Shown: positions 54,219 to 62,741 of the stretch, one piece after another
Position numbering within the stretch: the stretch's first letter is position 1
Layout: every line of letters starts with the position of its first letter
From: Bog-756 sp036513075
GTDB lineage: Bacteria; Actinomycetota; Acidimicrobiia; Acidimicrobiales; RAAP-2
Direction: 5' to 3'
Length of the DNA stretch: 64,000 bases
Assembly (NCBI GenBank): GCA_036513075.1
Contig: DATBZS010000070.1
Span: 4,383 to 68,382 of the forward strand
Made by a program: the position numbers and the translations under genes
Notes under the pieces: generated by a model
The model's database searches: none
What the model was told of the DNA's origin: nothing
Seen by the model: only the letters and a program-made list of their open reading frames with translations

Positions 54219-54240
54219 GCAGTGCACGGTGTTGCACTGC
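54219..54240. promoter_or_regulatory. Perfect inverted repeat between DegT and GT2 genes
   Basis: GCAGTGCA / TGCACTGC, 8-bp arms and a 6-nt spacer, 24 bp upstream of the GT2 start. It could be an operator for a dimeric regulator or an RNA hairpin reducing read-through into the GT2 gene. I have not seen the same motif elsewhere in the window, though I could not search systematically. Confidence 0.4.
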
Positions 54241-54285
54241 GGCAGGATCGCCGGGAGGAATGGTAGTTGCCGGTGCGGTGAGGCA

Positions 54286-55413
54286 CTACCCCCTGGCCAG
54301 GCCGCGGACGACCTCGACGACCCGGTCGAGGTCGTCGTCGGCCAGCGCCGAACCGGTGGGCAGGCACAGGCCGTGGGCGAAGATGCGGGCGCACGCCGCG
54401 CCGCCGAGTACCTCGTTGTCGGCGAACACCGGCTGCAGGTGGAGCGGCTTCCAGGTGGGCCGTGACTCGATGTCGTGTCCCTCGAGTGCCAGCCGGATGG
54501 TCTCGCGGTCGGTGCCGGCCACTTCGGGGTCCACGGTGATGCAGGTGAGCCAGTAGTTGGGCTCGCCATAGGTGGCAACGGGTAGGAACCCGACGCCGGG
54601 AAGATCGCCGAGGGCCTCGCGGTAACGGCCGTTGATCCGCCGCCGCCGGCTGATCCGACTGTCGAGGCCGGCCAACTGGGCACGACCCAGGGCGGCCAAC
54701 AGGTTGGATAGCCGATAGTTGTACCCGAGGGTCACATGCTCGTAGTGGGGGCCCGGCTCACGGGCCTGGGTGGCCAGGTACCGGGCCCGTTCGGCCTCGT
54801 CGGCCGACCCGGTCACCAGCATTCCACCTCCGCTCGTGGTGATGATCTTGTTGCCGTTGAAGGAGAAGACGCCCATCCGCCCGAACGAGCCGGCCGCCCG
54901 CCCCCGGTAGGTGGCGCCCAGCGCCTCGGCGGCGTCCTCCACCAACGGCACTCCGTGGCGGTCACAGGCGGCCAACAGCCGGTCGTAGTCGCATGACTGC
55001 CCGTAGAGGTCGACGGTGACCACCGCGGCAGGCAGCCGCCCGGCAGCCGCCCGGCGGTCGAGGTCCTCGGCCACCAGGTCGGGGTCCATGTTCCAGGTGT
55101 CGGGCGAGCAGTCGACGAACACCGGTTTGGCCCCTTGGTAGACGACGGCGTTGGCGGTGGCGACGAAGGTGAACGAGGGGACCAGCACCTCGTCGCCCGG
55201 GCCGACCCCGATCATCACGAGGGCCAGGTGGAGCGCGGCCGTGCCGCTCGACAGGGCGACGGCGTTGGCCACTCCCACACGCTCGGCGAACTCCGCCTCG
55301 AAGGCGTCCACGTCAGGGCCGAGCGGGGCGATCCAGTTGGAATCGAATGCCTCGAGCAGCATCCGTCGCTCCTCGGGACCCACCTCAGGCGGCGAAAGGT
55401 AGACACGGGTCAC
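54286..55413 (-). CDS. DegT/DnrJ/EryC1-type sugar aminotransferase (PglE-like)
   Basis: A 375-residue PLP enzyme that aminates a 4-keto nucleotide sugar. It starts YLSPPEVGPEE and shows SSGTAALHLAL, VEDAAEALGA with the PLP-binding Asp160, and Lys189 in SFNGNKIITTSGGGML. The ending (SRPTWKPLHLQPVF, IFAHGLCLPTGS) is typical of PglE/WecE-like enzymes that make UDP-4-amino-4,6-dideoxy-GlcNAc. Its 4-keto substrate would come from the CapD-like dehydratase of this locus. It overlaps the WecA-like gene by 4 bp. Confidence 0.93.
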   Translation of the reverse strand: MTRVYLSPPEVGPEERRMLLEAFDSNWIAPLGPDVDAFEAEFAERVGVANAVALSSGTAALHLALVMIGVGPGDEVLVPSFTFVATANAVVYQGAKPVFVDCSPDTWNMDPDLVAEDLDRRAAAGRLPAAVVTVDLYGQSCDYDRLLAACDRHGVPLVEDAAEALGATYRGRAAGSFGRMGVFSFNGNKIITTSGGGMLVTGSADEAERARYLATQAREPGPHYEHVTLGYNYRLSNLLAALGRAQLAGLDSRISRRRRINGRYREALGDLPGVGFLPVATYGEPNYWLTCITVDPEVAGTDRETIRLALEGHDIESRPTWKPLHLQPVFADNEVLGGAACARIFAHGLCLPTGSALADDDLDRVVEVVRGLARG

Positions 55414-56372
55414 GGGGCGACCTCCTGGTCGGGGGAGAGGGCGCCGACCAGGCCGGCGGCGATCACGAGGCAGGCACCACCGACTACGTCGACGGTGATG
55501 GCCAGAGCGAGCGAGGATTGGTGGAAGGCAACGATCGCACCGGCCGTCAGGATGCCCTGGGCGGCGATGTAGGCAGCACTGGCCGAGAGTCGGGGCCAGC
55601 CGCGCTGGACCAACCGGTCGTAGGGGTGGCCCCGGTCGCCGGTCGTCAGCGACTGGTGACCCCGGAGGCGGCGCACCACGGCGAAGCCCACTTCGGCGGC
55701 GGGCAGGGCCACCAGGACGAAGGCGGCGACGCCGACGGTGGTGGTGTACCGCGGATCCCAGGCCAGTGCGAGGAGCACGGCCAGGGTGGTACCGAGCAGG
55801 TAGGCGCCACCGTCCCCCAGGTAGATCCGGGCCGGGGGCCGGTTGAAGAGCAGGAAACCGGCCAGAGCTGCGGCCAGGGCCACGCCCACCTGGCGCCCGG
55901 TGGCGACCAGCAGGAAGGCGAATCCCAACCCGGCCACGGCCACCGTTCCCCCGGCCAGCATGTCCAGCCCGTCCATGAGGTTGACGCCGTTAATCAGCAA
56001 CACGGTGATCGCCACTAGGGCGACGGCGGCCACAGCCCCTGGCAGGTGCACCGGGCAGGTCACGACCACGGCCACCCCGATGACCACCTCGCCCGCCACC
56101 CGGACGAGTGGCGGGAGGTCGAACCGGTCGTCGGCCACACCGAGGGCGGTGGCCGCCACCAGGGGTACGGCCAGCGTCGGGTGGTCGGACAGCACCGCCA
56201 CCAGGATGCCGGCCAGGACGGCCAGTCCGCCGAGGTAGGGGACCGGCCGGGTCTGCTCCTTCAACGCGCCGGGCCGGTCCATGATGCCGGTGCGGGTGGC
56301 CACCACGATGGCCAGCGGAGTGAGGACCACGGTGACCGCGAAGGCGACAAGGGCCAGGGCGACGACGTTCAT
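55410..56372 (-). CDS. MraY/WecA/TagO-family phospho-sugar transferase
   Basis: A 320-residue membrane protein with about ten helices that loads a sugar-1-phosphate on undecaprenyl phosphate, the first step of glycan assembly. Conserved sites are DDRFD at 81-85, NGVNLMDG at 128-135 and YLGDGGA at 184-190, with a Lys-Arg-His-rich loop (GHQSLTTGDRGHPYDRL) near the end. ATG 56372 overlaps the GNAT stop (ATGA). Because it shares an operon with the aminotransferase and acetyltransferase, it may prefer a diacetamido sugar rather than plain GlcNAc. Confidence 0.92.
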   Translation of the reverse strand: MNVVALALVAFAVTVVLTPLAIVVATRTGIMDRPGALKEQTRPVPYLGGLAVLAGILVAVLSDHPTLAVPLVAATALGVADDRFDLPPLVRVAGEVVIGVAVVVTCPVHLPGAVAAVALVAITVLLINGVNLMDGLDMLAGGTVAVAGLGFAFLLVATGRQVGVALAAALAGFLLFNRPPARIYLGDGGAYLLGTTLAVLLALAWDPRYTTTVGVAAFVLVALPAAEVGFAVVRRLRGHQSLTTGDRGHPYDRLVQRGWPRLSASAAYIAAQGILTAGAIVAFHQSSLALAITVDVVGGACLVIAAGLVGALSPDQEVAP

Positions 56373-57025
56373 CACGCGGCACCCACCTGGTTCCACTGCA
56401 TGACCAGGGAGCGGGTGCCGGCGTGGAGCTCGAACTCTTCGCCGGCCACGAATCCGGCCCGGGCATAGAGCCCGATGGCACCGTGGTTGTCGGCGCCCAC
56501 CACGACGTAGGCCGCGGTGGACTCCGAACTCGTCACCCGGTCGAGAAAGGCCCTGACGAGGGCCATCCCTATGCCCCGACCCTCGCGGGCGGGGTCCACG
56601 GCGATGGCCAGGAGCTCGGTGCCCCGTCCCGTGCCGGCCCCGTCGGAGGAGCCGTGTCGGAGGGTTTCGAGGACCCGGCGCCAACTCCGCACCAGGCGGG
56701 GGGCGGCGGCCAGGCCGGCGCCGATACCGTCCCTGACGAGGAACGACCGGTAGAGGCCGCCGACGTCGGTCGACCCGGCGATGAACCCGACCACCTCGCC
56801 TGACGCCTCCGCCACCAGGAGGAACGAGGACGAGGTCCGGACGATCCGACGGTAGAGGCGGGCCAGGAAGCCGGGCCCGAGGAACGAGAGGAACCCGTCA
56901 GCAATACGGTCGGCATGGAGGCGGGCGGCGGCCCATGCGTCGGCCTCGCCACCGGGGCGGATCGCCGCGGCCGGTTCCCCTGAAGCGGTCGGCTCATCCC
57001 GACCCCGTGCCCCGTTGGGCCCCAT
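56372..57025 (-). CDS. GNAT-family N-acetyltransferase
   Basis: A 217-residue acetyl-CoA-dependent transferase. Motif A is LLAIAVDPAREGRGIGMALV with the pyrophosphate-binding R/G-x-x-G-x-G/A loop, and GADNHGAIGLYARAGF is motif B. ATG 57025 is chosen because GGAGGAG (57032-57038 on this strand) lies 6 nt upstream; an earlier ATG at 57055 lacks an RBS. It heads the operon with the WecA-like and DegT genes, so it could acetylate the 4-amino group made by the aminotransferase, a job done by PglD in other systems. Confidence 0.85.
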   Translation of the reverse strand: MGPNGARGRDEPTASGEPAAAIRPGGEADAWAAARLHADRIADGFLSFLGPGFLARLYRRIVRTSSSFLLVAEASGEVVGFIAGSTDVGGLYRSFLVRDGIGAGLAAAPRLVRSWRRVLETLRHGSSDGAGTGRGTELLAIAVDPAREGRGIGMALVRAFLDRVTSSESTAAYVVVGADNHGAIGLYARAGFVAGEEFELHAGTRSLVMQWNQVGAA

Positions 57026-57031
57026 CCTCGT

Positions 57032-57038
57032 CTCCTCC
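57032..57038 (-). promoter_or_regulatory. Ribosome binding site of the GNAT gene
   Basis: GGAGGAG on the minus strand, 6 nt before ATG 57025, decides that start over the ATG at 57055. Confidence 0.7.
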
Positions 57039-57148
57039 GGCGCACCTGGAATCATCCGACGGCCACTTGGGTTGCAAGTAACCGAATCGCCAGTCTACGG
57101 CTGATCACGTCTTTTCGTTAGGTTCCCGATCAAGTAAGTTGGTCTGTC

Positions 57149-58084
57149 ATGGATACGAGCCAGGGGGGCGCAACTACGGGGCAGTACCAGCTGTCGCACC
57201 TGCGCTCCATCGAAGCCCAGTCGATGCACATCATCCGGGAGGTGGCCGCCGAGTTCGAGCGTCCGGTCCTTCTGTTCTCAGGTGGCAAGGACTCGGTGAT
57301 CATGCTGCGGATCGCCCAGAAGGCCTTCTACCCGGGCCGGATCCCCTTCCCGGTGATGCACATCGACACCGGGCACAACTTCCCCGAGGTCATCGACTTC
57401 CGCGACCGGATCGTTGCCGAGCTGGAGGCCACCCTGCTGGTCGCCTCGGTGCAGGAGTCCATCGACAAGGGCCGGTCCACCGAGGAGTCGGGCACCGATC
57501 CTTCCCGCAACCGCCTCCAGACCCGCACGCTGCTGGACGCCATCAACGAGTACAAGTTCGACGCGGTGTTCGGCGGCGCCCGGCGCGACGAGGAGAAGGC
57601 TCGGGCCAAGGAGCGGGTGTACTCCTTCCGCGACGAGTTCGGCCAGTGGGACCCGAAGAACCAACGACCCGAGCTGTGGTCGCTCTACAACGGGCGCCAC
57701 GGGGCCGGCGAGCACATCCGGGTCTTCCCGATCTCGGACTGGACCGAGCTCGACGTCTGGCAGTACATCGGCGAGGAAGGCCTCGACCTTCCGTCGATCT
57801 ACTACTCCCACCGCCGCAACGTCTTCCGCCGTGACGGCATGCTCCTGTCCGAGGGCCCCTACGTGAACCCTCGGGACGGTGAGGAGCTGTTCGAGTCGAC
57901 GGTGCGCTACCGGACGGTCGGCGACATGACCTGCACCGGAGCCGTCGAATCGGCGGCAGCCACAGTGGACGACATCATCCTCGAGGTGGCAGCCAGTCGG
58001 CTGACCGAGCGTGGCGCCACCCGCGCCGACGACCGGGTCAGCGAGGCCGCCATGGAGGACCGTAAGCGCGAGGGGTACTTCTGA
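57149..58084 (+). CDS. cysD: Sulfate adenylyltransferase subunit 2
   Basis: A 311-residue ATP-sulfurylase catalytic subunit that makes APS from sulfate and ATP. The PP-loop SGGKDS is at 44-49, with HIDTGHNFPEVIDFRD and FGGARRDEEKARAKER as family signatures and the usual KREGYF end. The stop codon shares its last base with the ATG of cysN. No cysH is nearby in the window, so the products may be used for PAPS and sulfation as well as assimilation. It is divergent from the GNAT operon, with a 123-bp promoter region. Confidence 0.96.
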   Translation: MDTSQGGATTGQYQLSHLRSIEAQSMHIIREVAAEFERPVLLFSGGKDSVIMLRIAQKAFYPGRIPFPVMHIDTGHNFPEVIDFRDRIVAELEATLLVASVQESIDKGRSTEESGTDPSRNRLQTRTLLDAINEYKFDAVFGGARRDEEKARAKERVYSFRDEFGQWDPKNQRPELWSLYNGRHGAGEHIRVFPISDWTELDVWQYIGEEGLDLPSIYYSHRRNVFRRDGMLLSEGPYVNPRDGEELFESTVRYRTVGDMTCTGAVESAAATVDDIILEVAASRLTERGATRADDRVSEAAMEDRKREGYF

Positions 58085-59337
58085 TGGAACTGCTCCGGTT
58101 CGCCACGGCCGGCTCGGTCGACGACGGCAAGAGCACGCTGATCGGTCGCCTGCTCTACGACTCGAAGGCCATCTTCGAGGACCAGCTCGAGGCGGTCGAG
58201 CGGGTGTCGCTCCAGCGCGGTAATGACTACACCGATCTCGCCCTGCTGACCGACGGTCTGCGGGCCGAGCGCGAGCAGGGCATAACCATCGACGTGGCCT
58301 ACCGCTACTTCGCCACCCCTGCCCGCAAATTCATCATCGCCGACACCCCCGGCCACGTGCAGTACACGCGCAACATGGTTACCGGGAACTCGACGGCCGA
58401 CCTCACCATGGTGTTGATCGACGCCCGCAAGGGGATCGTCGAGCAGACCCGGCGCCATGCGTTTCTGGCATCGCTCCTGCGGGTGCCCCACCTGTTGGTG
58501 TGCATCAACAAGATGGACCTCGTCGACTACGACCAGGCTGTCTTCGACCGCATCTGCGCCGAGTTCACCGCATTCGCCAGCCGGTTGGACATCACCGACG
58601 TCACCTTCGTCCCGATCTCGGCCCTGGTAGGCGACAACGTCGTCACCCGGTCGGCCAACATGGCCTGGTACGAGGGCACGTCGCTGCTTCACCACCTGGA
58701 GACGGTGTATATCGCCTCGGACCGGAACCTCATCGACCCCCGGATGCCCGTGCAGTGGGTGATCCGTCCCCACGCCGCCGAGTACCACGACTACCGCGGG
58801 TATGCCGGCCGGATAGACGGGGGCGTCTTCCGGGCAGGCGACGAGGTCATGATCCTGCCGTCGGGCCTGACCACGACGGTGGCCGGCATCGACACCTACG
58901 AGGGACCGGTGGAGGAGGCTTTCGCCCCGATGTCGGTGACCATGAGACTGGCCGACAACATCGACGTGTCCCGGGGCGACATGATCTGTCGGCCCCACAA
59001 CAAACCCACCGTCGGCCAGGACCTCGAGGCCATGGTGTGCTGGATGACCGACAAGCCCCTGCAGGTGGGCGACATGATGTGGCTGAAGCACACCACCCGA
59101 TGGGTGAAGTGCGTGGTGCGGGACCTGCACTACCGACTTGACGTGAACACCCTGCACCGCGACGAGGGCGCCACCACGCTGACCCTCAACGAGGTCGGGC
59201 GGGTCGCCCTGCGAGTCACCCAGCCCCTCTATTACGACCCCTACCGTCGCAACCGGTCGACCGGGTCGTTCATCCTGGCCGACGAGGGCTCCAACGTGAC
59301 GGCCGGCGCCGGCATGCTGCTCCGCCCCGACAACTGA
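58084..59337 (+). CDS. cysN: Sulfate adenylyltransferase subunit 1 (GTPase)
   Basis: A 417-residue EF-Tu-like GTPase that drives APS synthesis by CysD. G1 GSVDDGKS is at 10-17, G3 DTPGH near 86-90 and G4 NKMD near 141-144. The C-terminal half has the beta-barrel domains. It ends without a fused APS kinase, which is instead encoded by the next gene 11 bp downstream. It is adjacent to cysD with start and stop touching. Confidence 0.96.
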   Translation: MELLRFATAGSVDDGKSTLIGRLLYDSKAIFEDQLEAVERVSLQRGNDYTDLALLTDGLRAEREQGITIDVAYRYFATPARKFIIADTPGHVQYTRNMVTGNSTADLTMVLIDARKGIVEQTRRHAFLASLLRVPHLLVCINKMDLVDYDQAVFDRICAEFTAFASRLDITDVTFVPISALVGDNVVTRSANMAWYEGTSLLHHLETVYIASDRNLIDPRMPVQWVIRPHAAEYHDYRGYAGRIDGGVFRAGDEVMILPSGLTTTVAGIDTYEGPVEEAFAPMSVTMRLADNIDVSRGDMICRPHNKPTVGQDLEAMVCWMTDKPLQVGDMMWLKHTTRWVKCVVRDLHYRLDVNTLHRDEGATTLTLNEVGRVALRVTQPLYYDPYRRNRSTGSFILADEGSNVTAGAGMLLRPDN

Positions 59338-59348
59338 GCATCCGGCCG

Positions 59349-59948
59349 GTGGCGAAGGCAACCAACATCACGTGGCACGAGGGCGCCGTGTCCCGCGATG
59401 AGCGGGCGGCGCTGATGGGCGGAAACGGTGCGACCCTGTGGTTCACCGGCCTGTCGGGCTCGGGCAAGTCGACGGTGGCCACCGCGGTGGAACAGCGCCT
59501 GGTCGGAACCGGTCGTGCCGCCTACCGCCTCGACGGCGACAACCTCCGTTCCGGAATCAACGCCGACCTCGGGTTCTCCAAGGAGGAGCGGCTGGAGAAC
59601 TGCCGTCGGGTGGCCGAAGTGGCCCGGTTGTTCGCCGACGCCGGAATGGTGGCCGTCGTGGCCATCATCAGCCCCTACGCCGAGTCCCGCGAGCTGGCCA
59701 GGCGGATCCATGCCGAGGCCGGTCTTCCCTTCGTCGAGGTCTTCATGGCGACCCCGGCCGAGGAGTGCGCCATGCGGGACCCGAAGGGTCTGTACGCCAA
59801 GGCCTCAGCAGGCACGCTCGGCTCGTTCACCGGGATCGACGACCCCTATGAGGTCCCCGAGCATCCAGACGTGGTCGTCGCGCCGTCGATGTCGGTGGTC
59901 GACGCCACCGATTTGGTGCTGGCCTCGTTGTCCGCAACTGAGCACTGA
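59349..59948 (+). CDS. cysC: Adenylylsulfate (APS) kinase
   Basis: A 199-residue kinase that phosphorylates APS to PAPS, the sulfate donor. Walker A GLSGSGKS is at 34-41, DGDNLRSGINADLGFS binds APS, and Ser108 in IISPYAESRELAR is the family's phospho-Ser position. A C-terminal lid region has KGLYAKASAG. Start GTG 59349. This gene is what links the operon to the sulfotransferases a few kb away. Confidence 0.96.
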   Translation: MAKATNITWHEGAVSRDERAALMGGNGATLWFTGLSGSGKSTVATAVEQRLVGTGRAAYRLDGDNLRSGINADLGFSKEERLENCRRVAEVARLFADAGMVAVVAIISPYAESRELARRIHAEAGLPFVEVFMATPAEECAMRDPKGLYAKASAGTLGSFTGIDDPYEVPEHPDVVVAPSMSVVDATDLVLASLSATEH

Positions 59949-60116
59949 TCATCGTTCGACCGGGTCACCTGGTCCGGTAGGCGTCGCTGCTGCTGATCTA
60001 TGAACACCGGTGCAGGGTGCGCACGAAATGCCCCGTCAGAGCATTGCCTACGGCCGTTGTCACCTACTTCGTTGGACCCGGCACCTGGCGGTGCCCCTCC
60101 ATTCGCCGCAGATCGG

Positions 60117-61175
60117 CTAGTGCGCCGCGTTGGCTTCGGCGACCGCTTTCGCCAGTACTTCGAGTCGCTCCCGCCCTGTTTCGAAGTCGGGCTCGAGATA
60201 GTTGCCCTCGGCCCATTCGTTCCACGACTTGATCATCACGATCTGCTCGTCTGCTGGTAGTGCAGATGCGATGTCCAGCGCTCGCCGTAGGTGCGCTCCG
60301 AATCGAGCCGGCGTGGCATCGGTGGCCACAACTCCGCCTCGTCCCGAACGGGGCGTGTTGTCCCAGTTGGGGTACACGCACGGGATGACCGGTCCGCGCA
60401 GCGAGTCTGGTGGTTCGGGAAGCTCACCGGAATACGGGAACCGCTTGGGACCCTTCATGTACCCACGGGCCTGCAGGCGAAGCCTCACCCACGATGCCGC
60501 GTCTTCGCCGAACGGGAACTGGTACCAGACAGCGGCGTCGAAGCCGTCCTCGGCGTGCGTCGGGTACTCGGACTCTCCCATGCCGGCTACGAGGTACAAG
60601 CCATCGAATCCCGCCTCCTTGGCCATCGCCTGCCATCGTTCGACGAATCTGGCGGGCTCCGGCAGATCTCCGGGCTTGTAGATGAACAGGAGCGGCCGTC
60701 CCGCAACCCTGATGTAGCGATCGTCCTCGAATGCCCTGCGGAGACAGTCGAAGTGCCGGCGGTCGTCGTCGGGTCCTGGATACGTCTGTTCGATCAGGAT
60801 CCGGTCGGGAGCACCGTGCCAGATCCCCGACCACGTCTGGTTGGCCCAGGAAACGCAGAACGGGAAGTCGGGACGCCCGAGTGCGAGCACGTCCTCGAGC
60901 GGACGCTCCAGGATCCGGCGCCCTCCGAACCAGTAGTGCCAGTAACAGAATCCGGTCAGACCATGGCTGCGGGCCAGGTCAGCCTGCGCCTCGCGGGATT
61001 CGGGCACTCTCAGGTCGTAGAAGCCGAGTTCGGAAGGTAGGTGAGGCTGGACGTGCCCCCTGAAGAGCCTTGTCGCCCGGGTGACGTTGGTCCACTCGGT
61101 GAAGCCCGTCTCCCACCACTCGTCGTTTTCGGGAATCGGGTGGAATTGGGGGAGATAGTGGGCGAGGACTTCCAT
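60117..61175 (-). CDS. WbsX-family protein (GH99-like, glycan locus)
   Basis: A 352-residue protein of the WbsX family, related to GH99 enzymes and found in O-antigen and exopolysaccharide loci. Typical blocks are YLPQFHPIPENDEWW, GFTEWTNVTRA, GFCYWHYWFGGRRILE, and near the end MIKSWNEWAEGNYLEPD. The reaction is not settled for the family; glycan trimming or transfer is proposed. No signal peptide is seen. It is the last gene of a leftward group with the GT4 (28 bp upstream). A stump of a second copy lies at 24343. Confidence 0.9.
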   Translation of the reverse strand: MEVLAHYLPQFHPIPENDEWWETGFTEWTNVTRATRLFRGHVQPHLPSELGFYDLRVPESREAQADLARSHGLTGFCYWHYWFGGRRILERPLEDVLALGRPDFPFCVSWANQTWSGIWHGAPDRILIEQTYPGPDDDRRHFDCLRRAFEDDRYIRVAGRPLLFIYKPGDLPEPARFVERWQAMAKEAGFDGLYLVAGMGESEYPTHAEDGFDAAVWYQFPFGEDAASWVRLRLQARGYMKGPKRFPYSGELPEPPDSLRGPVIPCVYPNWDNTPRSGRGGVVATDATPARFGAHLRRALDIASALPADEQIVMIKSWNEWAEGNYLEPDFETGRERLEVLAKAVAEANAAH

Positions 61176-61203
61176 GATCCGGTCACCCTAACCGAGGGTC
61201 AGA

Positions 61204-62439
61204 TCACACATCTTGGGTTGGTGATGGCGCGGACGGCACGAGTTCGCGTGCGAGTTCCTGCACCCGGGTCGTGGCTGACGAAGCTGTGTACCGCTGCAGG
61301 TAGAGCTGCTCGGCGGCGTCCACCAGTCGTCGACGCAACGGAGGCGTCGAGCACAGCCGCTTGCATGCGGCGGCGAACTCCACAGGGTCGTCGGCAATCA
61401 GGAGGTGAACGCCGTCTTCGGCATGGAGTCCCTCGGCGCCGATGGATGTCGAGACGACCGGCACGCGGTGGGCGAACGCCTCCAAGATCTTCAGGCGCGT
61501 GCCGCTGCCGAAACGAATCGGGACCACGACCAGATCGGCCCGGGCGAGCTCTGGCTCCATCGACGGCACCTGACCGACCACGGAAACCTCAGGTGGATGG
61601 TCGAGAGCGGCGACTGTCGCAGTTACGTGTCCGACCAGCCGGATCCTTGCTCCGGGGATCTCACGTCTGATCAAGGGAGCGACTTCCGACGTCAGCCAGC
61701 GTGCGCCGTCGATATTCGGCTCATAGTCGAAGGTCGCCTGGAACAGGAGCTCGACCGGTTCACCGACGGAATCCTTCCCAACGGGATGGCTTGATCGGGG
61801 AATCGTGTTCTCCACGACCTCGGCATTCGGCGCACCGAGCCGGCGGGCGTCGAGTTGGGAACTCAAGAGCACACGGTCCACATCTGCGGCAACCGACAGC
61901 TGCAGGTGTCGCCAGTCCGAGGCGTTCAGCCGGGCCTGAACCTCAGCCAGCACCCGATGGACGATGTCTTTGATTCCTGCGGTCGGCCGCGTCCTGATCA
62001 GACGGGCACGTTGCGTCTCCTTTACGTCCTCCAGGTCGATCAGGTCCACAACCGTGGGACACGCTTGAGGTCTGCCCATCCATTCGAACATCCGGGCCGA
62101 ACTGAACCACACCAAGTCAGGTGATTCGGCCGCCAGCGACGCGAATGCTTTTCGTGGCGTCGGGTCGCCGGAACGCAATGCGACCTGGACGGGAACACCG
62201 CGATGAAGCAGCCACTTCGCCCGCCAGCCCGACCAATCCGCAACCGGGTACGGCGTCGTGACCATCCTCCACACCTCCAATCCATCAGGCACTATCGGGG
62301 CGGCATGATCGGGGTCGCACAACACGAGCAGATCGAGCTCGCCGAGGTCCGCAAGCGCTTCCAGGGCGGTGGCCAACCGGATCTGGCCGCCATTCATCGG
62401 GGGCCAAGGGAAGAACTCCACCACAGCCAGCGTCCTCAT
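61204..62439 (-). CDS. Glycosyltransferase family 4-like
   Basis: A 411-residue GT-B protein. It begins RTLAVVEFFPWPPMNGGQIRLATALEAL and contains FQATFDYEPNIDGARWL and the donor motif RFGSGTRLKILEAFAHRVPVVSTSIGAEGL, close to the GT4 group near TIGR03087-type exopolysaccharide transferases. ATG 62439 (MRTLAVV) is preferred; the upstream frame to 62532 is not conserved. The donor sugar is unknown. Confidence 0.87.
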   Translation of the reverse strand: MRTLAVVEFFPWPPMNGGQIRLATALEALADLGELDLLVLCDPDHAAPIVPDGLEVWRMVTTPYPVADWSGWRAKWLLHRGVPVQVALRSGDPTPRKAFASLAAESPDLVWFSSARMFEWMGRPQACPTVVDLIDLEDVKETQRARLIRTRPTAGIKDIVHRVLAEVQARLNASDWRHLQLSVAADVDRVLLSSQLDARRLGAPNAEVVENTIPRSSHPVGKDSVGEPVELLFQATFDYEPNIDGARWLTSEVAPLIRREIPGARIRLVGHVTATVAALDHPPEVSVVGQVPSMEPELARADLVVVPIRFGSGTRLKILEAFAHRVPVVSTSIGAEGLHAEDGVHLLIADDPVEFAAACKRLCSTPPLRRRLVDAAEQLYLQRYTASSATTRVQELARELVPSAPSPTQDV

Positions 62440-62741
62440 GCGACGATCGGCTGGACATCGTGGGACGCCGCCTCGGATACAGCAGTGCCCGTCCGCGTCA
62501 TCGGGGAGCGACCCTACCATTGGCGCCATCACGAGTACGGCCAGACTGGGCCGGAAAGGTCCGACTTCGCATACGTGGTTCAGGGCTTCTTGGCGACGAT
62601 CACATCCTGCATCCAGGCAAATCTAGGCGTCTTCGATCGGGACTCCGGGATCACGTTCATCGGAGGATAAATCCACAGTCGATTCTCTGCGGTTGATGAG
62701 ACTCCAGGCCATCGGTGTCGCCCGCTTCCGGTTCGAGCCGA
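62440..62741. other. 302-bp gap between leftward glycan genes
   Basis: Apart from the small remnant at 62580-62668 no gene is visible in it. It separates the GT2-methyltransferase fusion from the GT4 gene, so a second promoter for the GT4-WbsX pair may lie here. I see no convincing -35/-10 or terminator. Confidence 0.4.
62580..62668 (-). pseudogene. Possible C-terminal remnant of a methyltransferase gene
   Basis: On the minus strand a frame ending at 62580 reads RLWIYPPMNVIPES and then FAWMQDVIVAKKP before a stop, resembling the last strand of class I methyltransferases in glycan loci. No start or upstream domain exists, so it is likely the tail of a deleted gene. The match rests on about 30 residues by eye only. 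Confidence 0.3.
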
